Shown here one piece after another: positions 1-7,375 of a stretch of 64,000 nt of DNA (position 1 is the stretch's first letter; every line of letters starts with the position of its first letter). The notes below the pieces were generated by a model. It did not search any database. It was not told the DNA's origin and was given only the letters and a program-made list of their open reading frames with translations. The DNA comes from Ktedonospora formicarum (GTDB lineage Bacteria > Chloroflexota > Ktedonobacteria > Ktedonobacterales > Ktedonobacteraceae): NCBI RefSeq assembly GCF_016587355.1, contig NZ_BNJF01000006.1, forward strand, positions 124,001 to 188,000, given 5' to 3'. The translations under genes and the position numbers were made by a program.

Positions 1-231
1 TCGTTTGCGAGAGGACAGCCTCGGTCGAGAAAAACTGTTTCATGCTGCCTAAAAATTTTATCTGGCAGAAATTCGGTGTCTCTCACTCCCCTTTTCTGGC
101 TTCTCTGGCTAGTTTGTAAAGATTTAGTCGAAAAGATATTCGCCTGTCAAACCGCAGTTTTATGGATCTGGCACGCTTCTGGTGAACCACAGGAGTCGGT
201 TGGTCGAAGGGCGAGCCGTTTTAGAAGCTGT
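1..231. other. No gene seen at left edge
   Basis: I see no open frame with family character, no convincing promoter and no strong hairpin in this short left-edge stretch. It lies downstream of the acetyltransferase gene on the minus strand and may hold its transcription end. Confidence 0.4.
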
Positions 232-798
232 TTAGCGGACCTGCTCTCCTTGCTTGTTCCCGCCTTGATAGTCCTCAGCCAGTAATCCATAGTCGAACAG
301 GTCAACAAAATGCGTCTCAAGGAAGTAGGCTTGCCGTTTGATGCCCTCACGCTGCATCCCTACTTTTTCCAACACGCGAAGAGAAGCCACGTTGAAAGGT
401 AACACAAGCGCTTCCAACCGATGCAACGCTAATTGGCTGAAAGCAAAGCGGATCAGAGTATGAATGGCTTCAGTGGCATATCCTTTTCCCCAAGCATGAC
501 GGGCCAAAGCGTACCCAATCTCGGCATTGCGGTGCTGCTGCCTGTATTTGAGCAAATCGCATCGACCAATCATGGTTTGATCCTCTTTGATCTCAATCGC
601 CCAACTCCATTGATCCCCTCTGCCGTATCCCTCAAGCATCTCTGCAATCTCTTCGTGAGACTCCTCTACGGTTGTGAGCGGAGGCCACATGCCCAAGCGA
701 GCAATTTCGGGGTCAGAGGCATATGCAAACAAGGCTGATGCATCATCCAGCTGGAAAGGGCGTAAACGCAAACGAGCCGTTTCTAGGAGCTCAATCAT
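232..798 (-). CDS. GNAT-family N-acetyltransferase (RimJ/RimL-like)
   Basis: 188 residues, the usual length of a single GNAT domain. The N-terminal pattern LETARLRLRPF is typical of the RimJ/RimL-type branch. The acetyl-CoA loop is seen around residues 100-115 (ARHAWGKGYATEA), followed by the late motif NVASLRVLEKVGM (about residues 135-148) that forms the last core strand and helix. The family moves an acetyl group from acetyl-CoA to an amine, either a protein N-terminus or a small molecule; the substrate cannot be read from sequence. A GAGGAAG ribosome binding site lies just upstream of the ATG at 798. No operon partner: the upstream neighbour is a tnpB element on the other strand. Confidence 0.9.
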   Translation of the reverse strand: MIELLETARLRLRPFQLDDASALFAYASDPEIARLGMWPPLTTVEESHEEIAEMLEGYGRGDQWSWAIEIKEDQTMIGRCDLLKYRQQHRNAEIGYALARHAWGKGYATEAIHTLIRFAFSQLALHRLEALVLPFNVASLRVLEKVGMQREGIKRQAYFLETHFVDLFDYGLLAEDYQGGNKQGEQVR

Positions 799-910
799 AC
801 TGACTTCCTCTTCTTTTCTTTATCTTTCACGTTCTCTCCCTCTTTTCATGCGCCGGCAAGGATGCTGATCTGCTTGTGCGACAAAGCATGGAGTACTCGT
901 TGACACAAGA

Positions 911-2310
911 GGGGGCATAATTTGTATTCAAGAATACGGACAAAAAAGGGCAAACATGGACAGATCCTCCCTTGAAACAGCAGCGACTTTGTGGTATATT
1001 TGTTCTACATTCATCGCAGAGGAAGAAGAGCAGAAGATGGTACGTGGCTACCGAGGAGAACTTGATCTCAATAACGCGCAACAGACACTCTGTCGCAAAC
1101 ATGCCGGGGCCGCTCGCTGGGCGTATAATTATGGTCTTCGCCGCAAACAAGAGGCCTACAAAGCTGGGCAGAAAACGCCCACCGCCATCGATCTGCATCG
1201 CGAGATCAATGCTCTCAAGCCCTCTGAGCCTTGGATGCGCGAGGTCAGCAAGTGCGCCTTCCAAGAGGCTTTGCGTGACCTGGATGCCGCCTTCAAGCAC
1301 TTCTTTCGCAAGTGCCGGCTCAAAAAGGGGGGTGCATGGAAAGGCTCGTGTGGCTATCCCCGCGCGCAAAAGCCGGAAGAAGGCCATCGGTGGTGCCCGC
1401 TTCACCGGGAGCATTCGGGTGTCTGCGGGTGCCATCCAATTGCCTCGTTTGGGAATGCTCCGACTCAAAGAGCACGGCTATTTCCCTCTGGATGGCAAGA
1501 TCAGCAGCGCCACCATCCATGAGCAAGCAGGCAGGTGGTTTGTCTCGATCTGTGTGCACGAGGAAGCGAAAGACCCCCAGCCAGCCACAGGCGACGTGAT
1601 TGGCGTTGACCTCTTGATCAAGCAGCTGGCGACCCTCTCTGATGGACGCACCTTCGAGAACCCCAAGGCACTGCGCAAGAAACTCACGATGTTACAATGC
1701 CTCTCGCGGCGCCAGAGTCGCAAGGCCAAAGGATCACGCAATCGCCAGAAAGCGCGCGCAGCGCCTCTCACGGATGCACGCTCGGATCGCCAACGTGCGC
1801 CAAGACGCTTTGCACCAAGCAACCGCCCAGATCGTGGCGAGAACCCGCGCCCGATCAAGAGCGGCCGCGTGTGATCGTCTTAGAGGATTTGCATATTGCA
1901 GGCATGCTCAAGAACCGCAGGCTGGCTCGAGCGATTGCCGATGTGGGCATGTACGAGTTCAAGCGGCAGATGCTCTACAAAGCCGAACAGGTAGGGGTGC
2001 AGGTGCTGCTGGCCTCGCGCTGGGAACCTTCTTCAAAAACCTGTTCCCGTTGTGGTTGGGTCAATGAGGCGCTCACCCTTTCAGATCGGGTCTTTGTCTG
2101 CCTGGAATGTGGAAACGTACAAGACCGAGATGCCAATGCCGCCAACAATCTCGCGGCATTGGCACAATGAACGTGGCGTACCGCAAGTTCTGCGGGAAGT
2201 GACGCCTGTGGAGCAGGTGTAAGACGAGCGAAAGGCTTGCTCTCTGCATTGAAGCAGGAACCGAACATTGTGTATAGCCTGTCTATATATGGGTAAGTTT
2301 CGGAGAACGG
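911..2310 (+). mobile_element. tnpB-only element, family A copy 1
   Basis: The left end is placed near a GGGGGCATAATTTG stretch, because the same sequence begins copy A4 (43.9 kb, minus strand). The right end is placed at CGGAGAACGG (2301-2310), shared with copies A2-A5. The last 140 bases after tnpB are conserved between copies and hold the probable omega-RNA scaffold (GAAGCAGGAACCGA, then TGTCC, then the terminal motif). By analogy with IS605/IS607 TnpB systems the roughly 20 bases after 2310 would serve as the guide. No transposase gene is present, so movement would need a recombinase in trans, possibly the IS607-type enzyme at 33.0-33.7 kb. Confidence 0.75.
1037..2170 (+). pseudogene. tnpB: tnpB (family A1), broken by three frameshifts
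   Basis: RNA-guided nuclease of the TnpB type, readable only by changing frame three times. The N-terminal helix-turn-helix region starts at MVRGYRGEL. The first shift follows CGYPR near 1360, the second follows RNRQKA near 1755, and the third follows VART near 1845. The RuvC pieces are GVD (first Asp), VLEDLH (Glu) and DRDANAANN (last Asp), with a CSRCG/CLECG zinc ribbon before the last Asp. GVDLLIK replaces the usual GVDLGIK. At all three breaks the intact relatives read AAGC (on one strand) where this copy reads CGCGC, one base longer. Not functional as it stands. Confidence 0.9.
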
Positions 2311-2462
2311 CAAGCGATCGCAGTTAATGGGCTCAGGCTGTTGAAAAAAAATTGTTGAGCTTATATGGAATGTATGAGCTTAACGGCGCAAAGGACTTGC
2401 CTGAAGGAGTTTTCGGTTGCGCTTGAGCCGAATGAGGACTTGACACCCCAACTGCTTGCACC

Positions 2463-2530
2463 GGATGCGACAAGGTTTTTTGCATGAGTCAGCATCCAGG
2501 CAAGAGTGGGTGCGGCAAGCTTTTTTGCAC
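2463..2530 (+). repeat. Two tandem copies of the cassette end repeat
   Basis: Bases 2463-2484 (GGATGCGACAAGG, T-run, GCA) and 2508-2530 (GGGTGCGGCAAGC, T-run, GCAC) are variants of one motif. The same motif recurs at 16054, 16952 and 29523, and inverted at 3495, 16920 and 29420. The second copy marks the left end of the cassette that follows. Confidence 0.65.
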
Positions 2531-2564
2531 GCAGGTGCACGACCTCTTTGTGTTATACTAGTGG

Positions 2565-2834
2565 CCTGAGTCTATCGGTCTGTCACCCATCGATCAAAAA
2601 ATCTACTCGTACGCGAGTAGGTAGGTGACCGGGTTCTGGTTCATCCCCGTACGCAGTTCCTTTGTGTGTGTCAGTACGTTGAGACATCGCGGAGGATACA
2701 GGAGGAACCGCGAGATGAGTTGGCCACTTGTCTCTCTCTGATGAACCTCCTTCAGCACAACACAGAAGGAGAGGCCAAATCGATTGCTCTGTGTCCTGCA
2801 CCATCCAACCGATTTCACGGAAGGGGAGGTCGCC
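2565..2834 (+). ncRNA. Conserved structured leader, copy 1
   Basis: About 270 nt shared with 16121-16376 and 40251-40513. Stems seen: GTCACC (2582) with GGTGAC (2624), enclosing CTACTCG/CGAGTAG around a TACG loop; TCGCGG with CCGCGA; TTGGCC with GGCCAA, enclosing CTCCTTC/GAAGGAG. One inner stem position is T-A here, C-G in copy 2 and T-G in copy 3, which supports a real RNA fold. The leader ends in the ribosome binding site of the small ORF. I do not recognise it as a known riboswitch or ribozyme. Confidence 0.6.
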
Positions 2835-3170
2835 ATGCCCATGCGCGACCTTGAGAACGCGATTCGCAAAATGAAGGCGAAGTTCCAACAGGCGAGGGAT
2901 GCGGCCCGCGAGACGGGCGACACCGCGTTGGCCGACGCACTGGACGGCCTGCTTGGCGCACTGGACGAACTGCTCAACGTACTGCAGCCGTCCACCGCGC
3001 GAGAGGCCATCGGCGACAAGCTGCGGGAGGCACGTGAAAAGCTGCTCGCGGTAACAGAGTTGATGCTCCAGATGAATGGTCCGGACATCCCGGCGATACT
3101 GCACGAGCCACTGGGTGACGCAGTGAACCGATGGGCGCGCGTGCATCGCGACGCGCTCACGTGGACCTGA
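2835..3170 (+). CDS. Small GC-rich cassette protein, 111 aa, unknown
   Basis: Start at 2835 because a GGAAGGGGAGG ribosome binding site sits 6 bases upstream, in a context also found before the ORFs of cassettes 2 and 3. The protein is strongly helical in appearance, with charged heptad-like stretches from residue 6 to about 85 (repeated LDGLLGALDELL and REAREKLLAV blocks), so a coiled coil or helical bundle is likely. No signal peptide or membrane segment. Third codon positions are mostly G or C, unlike the neighbouring genes, which suggests transfer from a high-GC source. I do not recognise the family. It is unrelated to the ORFs of the other two cassettes. Confidence 0.7.
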   Translation: MPMRDLENAIRKMKAKFQQARDAARETGDTALADALDGLLGALDELLNVLQPSTAREAIGDKLREAREKLLAVTELMLQMNGPDIPAILHEPLGDAVNRWARVHRDALTWT

Positions 3171-3211
3171 TCCGGGCTTCCTCCTCCGCTCCTCGCGGAA
3201 GAGCACGACAC

Positions 3212-3290
3212 TGAGCAAGACGAGCGCGGGTGGATTCGCGACGTGTACACGCCAACCTGGCGCGTGCATGGCGCAGTCTGCCCGCGTTTT
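3212..3290 (+). other. Conserved 3' block of cassette 1
   Basis: Shared with 16638-16715 and 40850-40928. The core is GTGTACACGCCAA-x-CTGGCG followed by CGTGCATGGCGC. The hairpin CGCCAA/CTGGCG is kept in all three copies while the single loop base x is C, T or G, as expected for a selected RNA or DNA hairpin. It lies 40-110 bases after the stop codon. Confidence 0.6.
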
Positions 3291-3518
3291 GTTGATCTCT
3301 TCCTCTTGTATTATCCCTTTCGCTTTCTTAGAATCTCTTCGTTGTTGGAACTGTCTGAGCGCTTGCTTTTTTGCGTTTGTTCAAGGTATTTCCTCTTGCT
3401 CGATCTTCACGGGTCTGCGAAGGAAGGCTGTTGGGAGGTCAAATTAGACCGATAGATTGCTTCTGATTTCGGCTTGTTCCTTGGGCTTTGACTCGCGCAA
3501 AAAAAACTTGTCGCACCC

Positions 3519-4237
3519 TCAAGAAGCAGGGCACGAAGAAGCGACAGTGGAAGCAGAGCAAGCGGTACCAGATGACCAAGCGGCGCAAGGCGACCAAAGA
3601 GCGCAAGCTGGCAGCACACCGCAAGAGCCTGCATGGCCGCACGGTCCATGAGGTGATGGCGCTGGGCAGCACCATCATCCTCGAAAAGATCTCCTACAAG
3701 GCATGGCAGAAACGTTTTGGTACAAGTGTGGGACTGCGAGCACCAGGAATGTTTGTAGCATTTTTGAGGCACACCGCCGTGCCCCTCTGGGGGTTGCAAG
3801 CACGGGCGGCACTCTGGTGGCGCGTTCCCACACGCACCACGGCACTGAGCCAGTGGTGTCATGGCTGTGGCACAAAGGTCAAGAAGCCGCTCTCTGAACG
3901 ATGGCACCAGTGCGAGTGTGGCGTGGGTCCCGTGCAACGTGATCTGTATTCTGCTTTCCTGGCCTCCTCCCTTGATCCAGCAGATCCCATCCCCTCGTGT
4001 GCCCGATACCAGCCGTATTGGGAAGGTGCGGAAGCGCGCCTGCGGGCAGCACACGAGCGTCTCATCCAACGTGCGAAAGAGGGGCAGGTCCTGCCCCGAA
4101 GCTTGGGTCTGACTCGAGCCAGAGCGCGTCTGCCCAAAAGTTCAGAGGTTCGGCCCACGCTTCCAATTCTTCACCCTCGAGGAGAAGAACTGGAAGCGTG
4201 GGCCGAACCTCTGGAACCCCCGCTGCTTGAGCACTGA
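3519..4237 (+). pseudogene. tnpB: tnpB (family C), N-terminal half missing
   Basis: The last 238 or so residues of a large TnpB-type protein whose full version is at 45.9-47.6 kb. Alignment starts at the conserved LKKQG-K(K/T)-K block and runs through ILEKISYKAWQKRFGTSVGL (the RuvC Glu region), the CHGCG/CECG zinc ribbon, QRDLYSAFLA (last Asp) and the C-terminal tail EPPLLEH. The first RuvC Asp is lost. The 5' break coincides with the right end of cassette 1. A few extra residues around HTAVPLWGLQARAAL show further drift. The MITE at 4234 overlaps the original stop region. Confidence 0.85.
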
Positions 4238-4463
4238 CACTTACACACAAATCTAAAAGCTTGCAGAAGATCCTCAGCATGATGCAAGGGAAAGGTGGTG
4301 AAAAATCACCACTTTGAGACACACTGATGTGCTTTCAGCTAGGCGAGGCAAGCGGCGTTTTCACTGTTCGCCTGTCTCCTATCGCGTGGGAAAAAACGAG
4401 GCACTTGTAGCGCCTCGTTTCCGTGTTCTTTCTCAAGATCACATAGTTGTGTGTAAGTATCAG
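4234..4463. mobile_element. MITE with 10 bp target duplication (copy 1)
   Basis: A 230 bp non-coding element with terminal inverted repeats CTGACACTTACACACAA and TTGTGTGTAAGTATCAG. It is flanked by the direct repeat TGCTTGAGCA (4224-4233 and 4464-4473). A related 227 bp copy lies at 27444-27670. The uninterrupted target is visible in the intact tnpB-C element (45960-45980), where it forms the hairpin CCCCGTGC-TCAA-GCAGCGGGG. Confidence 0.85.
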
Positions 4464-4482
4464 TGCTTGAGCACGGGGAGCT

Positions 4483-5109
4483 TCAGTTTTCAGCTTGCTC
4501 TGATTCTTTCCCAGGCTCAAGTCCTTGAACAAGGACTTGGTGTATTCCTGACGACACAAGCATATGAAAGAACATGTGTGTTCGCTGCGGAGACCAGGAC
4601 ATCTCCGAATCAAGCCACCATTGCATGAGCGTGACGAATGTTCCAACAACGTAGGATGCTACTGCATCAAGAACATCTTCTTCATTCGAACGTGTCCATG
4701 TCGCTTGTAATTGTGTCCTCACGCGCATACGAAGTTGTTGCTGAAGCGTCTGCGTGAAAATTGTGACTGCGCCCCCTCGTAGCAGAGCCTGATAGTGGTG
4801 ATAGTGAGTGGCAATATGCTCAAACAGCGCCAAGCTAGGCAACCAGACAGAAGGATCATGGGGATGCGATTTGGAGGATTGCTCGAATTGATTCCCTAGC
4901 GACTCGACAAGCCATTCCGCTTGGCTGGTGAGAAGATCTTCTTTATCCCAATAATGCTCATAGAAGGTTGATCGTCCAATATCTGCGCGCTCAAGGATGT
5001 CCTGGACTGTAATCGCATCATAACGCTTTTCAAGCAGCAATGCCACCAATGCCTCTCCTAAGAGTCGCTGTGTGCGTGTTGAGCGTCGATCTGTTTTCTT
5101 GTGCTTCAT
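4483..5109 (-). CDS. TetR-family transcriptional regulator
   Basis: 208 residues, normal for TetR. The N-terminal DNA-binding helices run from residue 10 to about 55, with ITVQDILERADIGRSTFYEHY as the helix-turn-helix and recognition helix. The C-terminal ligand-binding part is helical and unassigned. The protein should repress its own gene and the divergent methyltransferase by binding the shared intergenic region; a palindrome suitable as operator lies 27 bases upstream of the start codon. The 3' end of the gene lies next to the MITE. Ligand unknown. Confidence 0.9.
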   Translation of the reverse strand: MKHKKTDRRSTRTQRLLGEALVALLLEKRYDAITVQDILERADIGRSTFYEHYWDKEDLLTSQAEWLVESLGNQFEQSSKSHPHDPSVWLPSLALFEHIATHYHHYQALLRGGAVTIFTQTLQQQLRMRVRTQLQATWTRSNEEDVLDAVASYVVGTFVTLMQWWLDSEMSWSPQRTHMFFHMLVSSGIHQVLVQGLEPGKESEQAEN

Positions 5110-5135
5110 CGTACTCCTGAACAGTTTGGCTCATG

Positions 5136-5152
5136 TGTCCGCTAGCGGAACA
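5136..5152. promoter_or_regulatory. Palindromic operator candidate
   Basis: TGTCCGCTAGCGGAACA contains the perfect 12-base palindrome TCCGCTAGCGGA, located between the divergent TetR and methyltransferase genes. Position and symmetry fit a TetR operator; this is inference. Confidence 0.55.
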
Positions 5153-5258
5153 TTCTCACAGATTGTTTATTGAAAGCATATCAATTTTCTGGCAAAGTAG
5201 AAGTGAACAAAGTGTTCAATAATGAATAGTATAGTCAGTATATCATGGAGGAAGTACA

Positions 5259-5907
5259 ATGACGAAGCATTCGCATAGGTCTTCTAAGAGCAATGTGCCC
5301 GCTACCATAGGAAAGACGATTCACTGGGCTGCATACTATGACCTGTTTGTTTTTTTTTGCGCTATTGGGGCGCGACACAGCTTTCCGACGTCGCACTGCC
5401 GATCTGGCGCGTATTCGACCAGGAGAACATGTACTTGATGTTGGCTGCGGTACTGGTGATTTGGCATTCGTGATCGAAAAACAGATTAGACCAACTGGAA
5501 CCGTTGTGGGAATTGATGCAGCGGTTGAGATGATTACTCGTGCTCGTCAGAAGGCAGTCCAAAGAACAAGCAAGGTCAAGTTTCTGTTAGAACCTATCGA
5601 GGCCATGTCTTTTGCAGGGCAATCTTTTGATGTTGTTGTCTCCAGTATGATGTTTCATCATCTTCCTCCTCCTCTCAAGGAGCCAGCATTGAGGGAAATG
5701 CATCGAGTATTGAAACCAGGAGGAAGGGTGCTGATTGTTGATGCCTCGCATTCCACGCACCATTTCTTTCCTCACCCAGCCTTACAGGTGGGAGTTGAGG
5801 ACCTTTCGCCTCTTTTAGAAAAAGTTGGCTTCCTTGAAGTGACATGGCAGCGGGGACCATTGCCATTTGTGGGCGCAGTTCAGGGAAGAACGCCACTTAT
5901 ACCATAG
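5259..5907 (+). pseudogene. Class I SAM-dependent methyltransferase, frameshifted in a T-run
   Basis: The natural start is ATG 5259 (GGAGGA upstream), giving residues up to TIHWAAYYDLFVFF. The frame then shifts by one base inside a run of nine T (5350-5358) and continues as ALLGRDTAFRRRTADLARIRPG. Removing one T restores a single frame. The rest is a standard UbiE/COQ5-like fold: SAM-binding DVGCGTGDLAF, acidic VVGIDAAVEM, then FDVVVSSMMFHHLP and the late motif RVLKPGGRVLIVD. The family methylates small molecules or quinones. Divergent from the TetR gene, which probably controls it. Either a phase-variable or decayed gene, or a homopolymer sequencing error. Confidence 0.8.
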
Positions 5908-6278
5908 GGCAAACAGGCAGTACGGAGGCAGGGGAATAAGCTCACCTACCAGGCTGTATTTCCTTGAAAATCCGCCCTCCAAGCATAGAGCCTTCTGGCT
6001 ACTGATCTAAGTGACCAATATCAGTCAGTATATGTCTTTTCACTCACAAGAGCAGTGCTCTTCGCGCTGCTCTTGTTCTCAAGATACCCGTTGCTCAAAC
6101 AATCAGAGGACATAGACAAGACCATGGAGGCTGGTCGTAAAGGTAGGTTGTCCATTGCTCCAATCAATTTCCTGAAATACCCGTGTATTGCTCAGGCTCG
6201 GAAGATTCCCGATAATGGTACACGTTGCGATGTCGATAATATCACCAGAATCACCGACATAGACGAAACTGCCCTGGG
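5908..6278. other. Intergenic stretch without recognisable gene
   Basis: About 370 bases downstream of the methyltransferase. No ORF with family character, no T-tailed hairpin and no repeat that I can place elsewhere in the window. Confidence 0.4.
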
Positions 6279-6338
6279 TGAAACAGGAATGGGACCTCAG
6301 ATATGGCTTGTCCATGTGTGTCTAAGTTCTCAATAACG
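6279..6338 (+). repeat. Degenerate right end of a family A tnpB element
   Basis: GAAACAGGAATGGGACCTCA then ATATGGCTTGTCCATG and TAAGTTCTCAATAACG follow the order of the family A right end (GAAGCAGGAACCGA, ATATGGCTTGTCCATG, AAGTTTCGGATAACGG). No tnpB precedes it. Divergent, so probably a dead relic. Confidence 0.5.
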
Positions 6339-6364
6339 CAAACTTGGCTGTGGACGCGGGGTAA

Positions 6365-6470
6365 GACCAAAAAGACCAGCTGGTCTTGAGGCACCTACGG
6401 AGGAAGCAGCAACAACAAAAGATGGAGGAAGGCGATGCTTGCATACGTTTTCCCACATTAATTGGAGCAG
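6365..6470 (+). ncRNA. Orphan right end (omega-RNA-like) of tnpB family B
   Basis: This 106-base stretch aligns without gaps, at roughly three quarters identity by eye, to the 106 bases directly after the intact family B tnpB (30382-30487, minus strand). Shared blocks are GACCAAAAAG, CTTGAGGC, GAAGCAGCAACAAC, GCTTGCATA and the terminal TGGAGCAG/CGGAGCAG. No tnpB is attached. The bases following 6470 would be the guide if transcribed; they run into the end of the ECF sigma factor gene. Confidence 0.6.
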
Positions 6471-6491
6471 TTTCCTTTCTCTCCATTTATT

Positions 6492-7367
6492 TCAGACATG
6501 TGTCAACTTATCGGGGTTGGCAACAAGGCGAAGCGTCTGGATGCGCTCGGCCACCACGTCGATGGTCACCACAGCGAGGGCGCGCCCACCTGCGCGGAGA
6601 ATCAACGCTGGTTGACCATTGGCTTCCGCCAGTTCCATCCGCGCCCCCTCCGGCAAGGTAGCTCTGAATGCGCCGCTATGATTGATGAAGTAACGTGCTA
6701 CCGCCTGGTCGCCAGAAACTGGTCGTGTCCTGGCTCCTTTTACCTTGCCGCCACCGTCGAGCCAAAACGTGACGTCCTGCGCAAGGAGATCGAGCAAAGC
6801 GTTCATCTCGCCTGCATCGACAGCCTGGAAAAAGCTGGTGAGCAGTTGCCGCTGAAGTTCGGGCGACGCCGAGAAGCGCGGTCGGTGATCGACCAGGTGC
6901 TTCTTGGCCCGGCTCAAAGACTGGCGGCAGGCAGCTTCATTTTTGTCCAATATGGCCGCAATCTCAGCATAATCGTAATCGAAGACCTCGCGCAACAGGA
7001 AGATTGCCCGCTCAAGCGGCTGCAACTGCTCCAGTATCACCAGGAAGGCCAGCGAGATCGACTCATATTCGTCCACGCGCTTCTCAACCCTGATCAGTTC
7101 TGATACATCTGTGGTAACAATCGGCTCCGGCAGCCATGGACCCAGGTATTGCTCTCGCTGGTGTCGCGCCAGTTGCAACTGATCCACGCACAGGCGGCTG
7201 ATGATCGTGGCCAGGTACGCTTTCAGCGAGCGAATCGTCTCTGGGGGCGTTGTTTGGTATCGCAGATAGGTTTCCTGTACCAGATCCTCGGCATCCATCG
7301 CACTTCCAAGCATGCGATAGGCGATGGCGAAGAGGTATGGACGATACGTTTCAAAGCTCTCGTTCAT
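6492..7367 (-). CDS. ECF41-type RNA polymerase sigma factor
   Basis: 291 residues: sigma region 2 (about residues 8-75, YRMLGSAMDAEDLVQETYLR), region 4 (about 105-160, FLLREVFDYDYAEIAAIL), then a SnoaL-like C-terminal domain. The three hallmark motifs of group ECF41 are all present: WLPEP between the sigma domains, DGGGK in the extension and NPDKL at the end. In this group there is usually no anti-sigma factor, and the C-terminal domain tunes activity. ECF41 genes are typically next to an oxidoreductase, decarboxylase or epimerase; here the deazaflavin-type oxidoreductase directly upstream (8-base gap, same strand) fits that rule and is the expected target and operon partner. Confidence 0.92.
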   Translation of the reverse strand: MNESFETYRPYLFAIAYRMLGSAMDAEDLVQETYLRYQTTPPETIRSLKAYLATIISRLCVDQLQLARHQREQYLGPWLPEPIVTTDVSELIRVEKRVDEYESISLAFLVILEQLQPLERAIFLLREVFDYDYAEIAAILDKNEAACRQSLSRAKKHLVDHRPRFSASPELQRQLLTSFFQAVDAGEMNALLDLLAQDVTFWLDGGGKVKGARTRPVSGDQAVARYFINHSGAFRATLPEGARMELAEANGQPALILRAGGRALAVVTIDVVAERIQTLRLVANPDKLTHV

Positions 7368-7375
7368 GTTCCACC

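Larger units (their letters stand above)
2508..3518 (+). mobile_element. Small-gene cassette 1 (terminal inverted repeats, leader, ORF, 3' block)
   Basis: A 1011 bp unit that starts with GGGTGCGGCAAGC plus a T-run and ends with its inverse (GCGC, A-run, CTTGTCGCACCC at 3495-3518). Inside are a -10-like TATACT (2554-2559), a conserved leader, one small GC-rich ORF, a conserved 3' hairpin block and a 3' tail of about 200 bases. The same parts recur in cassette 2 (16.1-16.9 kb) and, without the ends, in cassette 3 (40.2-40.9 kb), each with a different ORF. The right end abuts truncated tnpB (family C) sequence with no spare bases. No recombinase is encoded inside. Whether it moves is inference from the repeated architecture. 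Confidence 0.65.

Noticed and set aside
2700..2770. CTGATGA in the cassette 1 leader, read as a hammerhead ribozyme core
   Set aside because: The motif is CAGATGA and AAGATGA in the other two leaders, and the second core strand (GAAA) is not in place.
2508..3518. Cassettes as integron gene cassettes
   Set aside because: No integron integrase, no attC-type core sites, and each unit has its own promoter-like box and terminal repeats.
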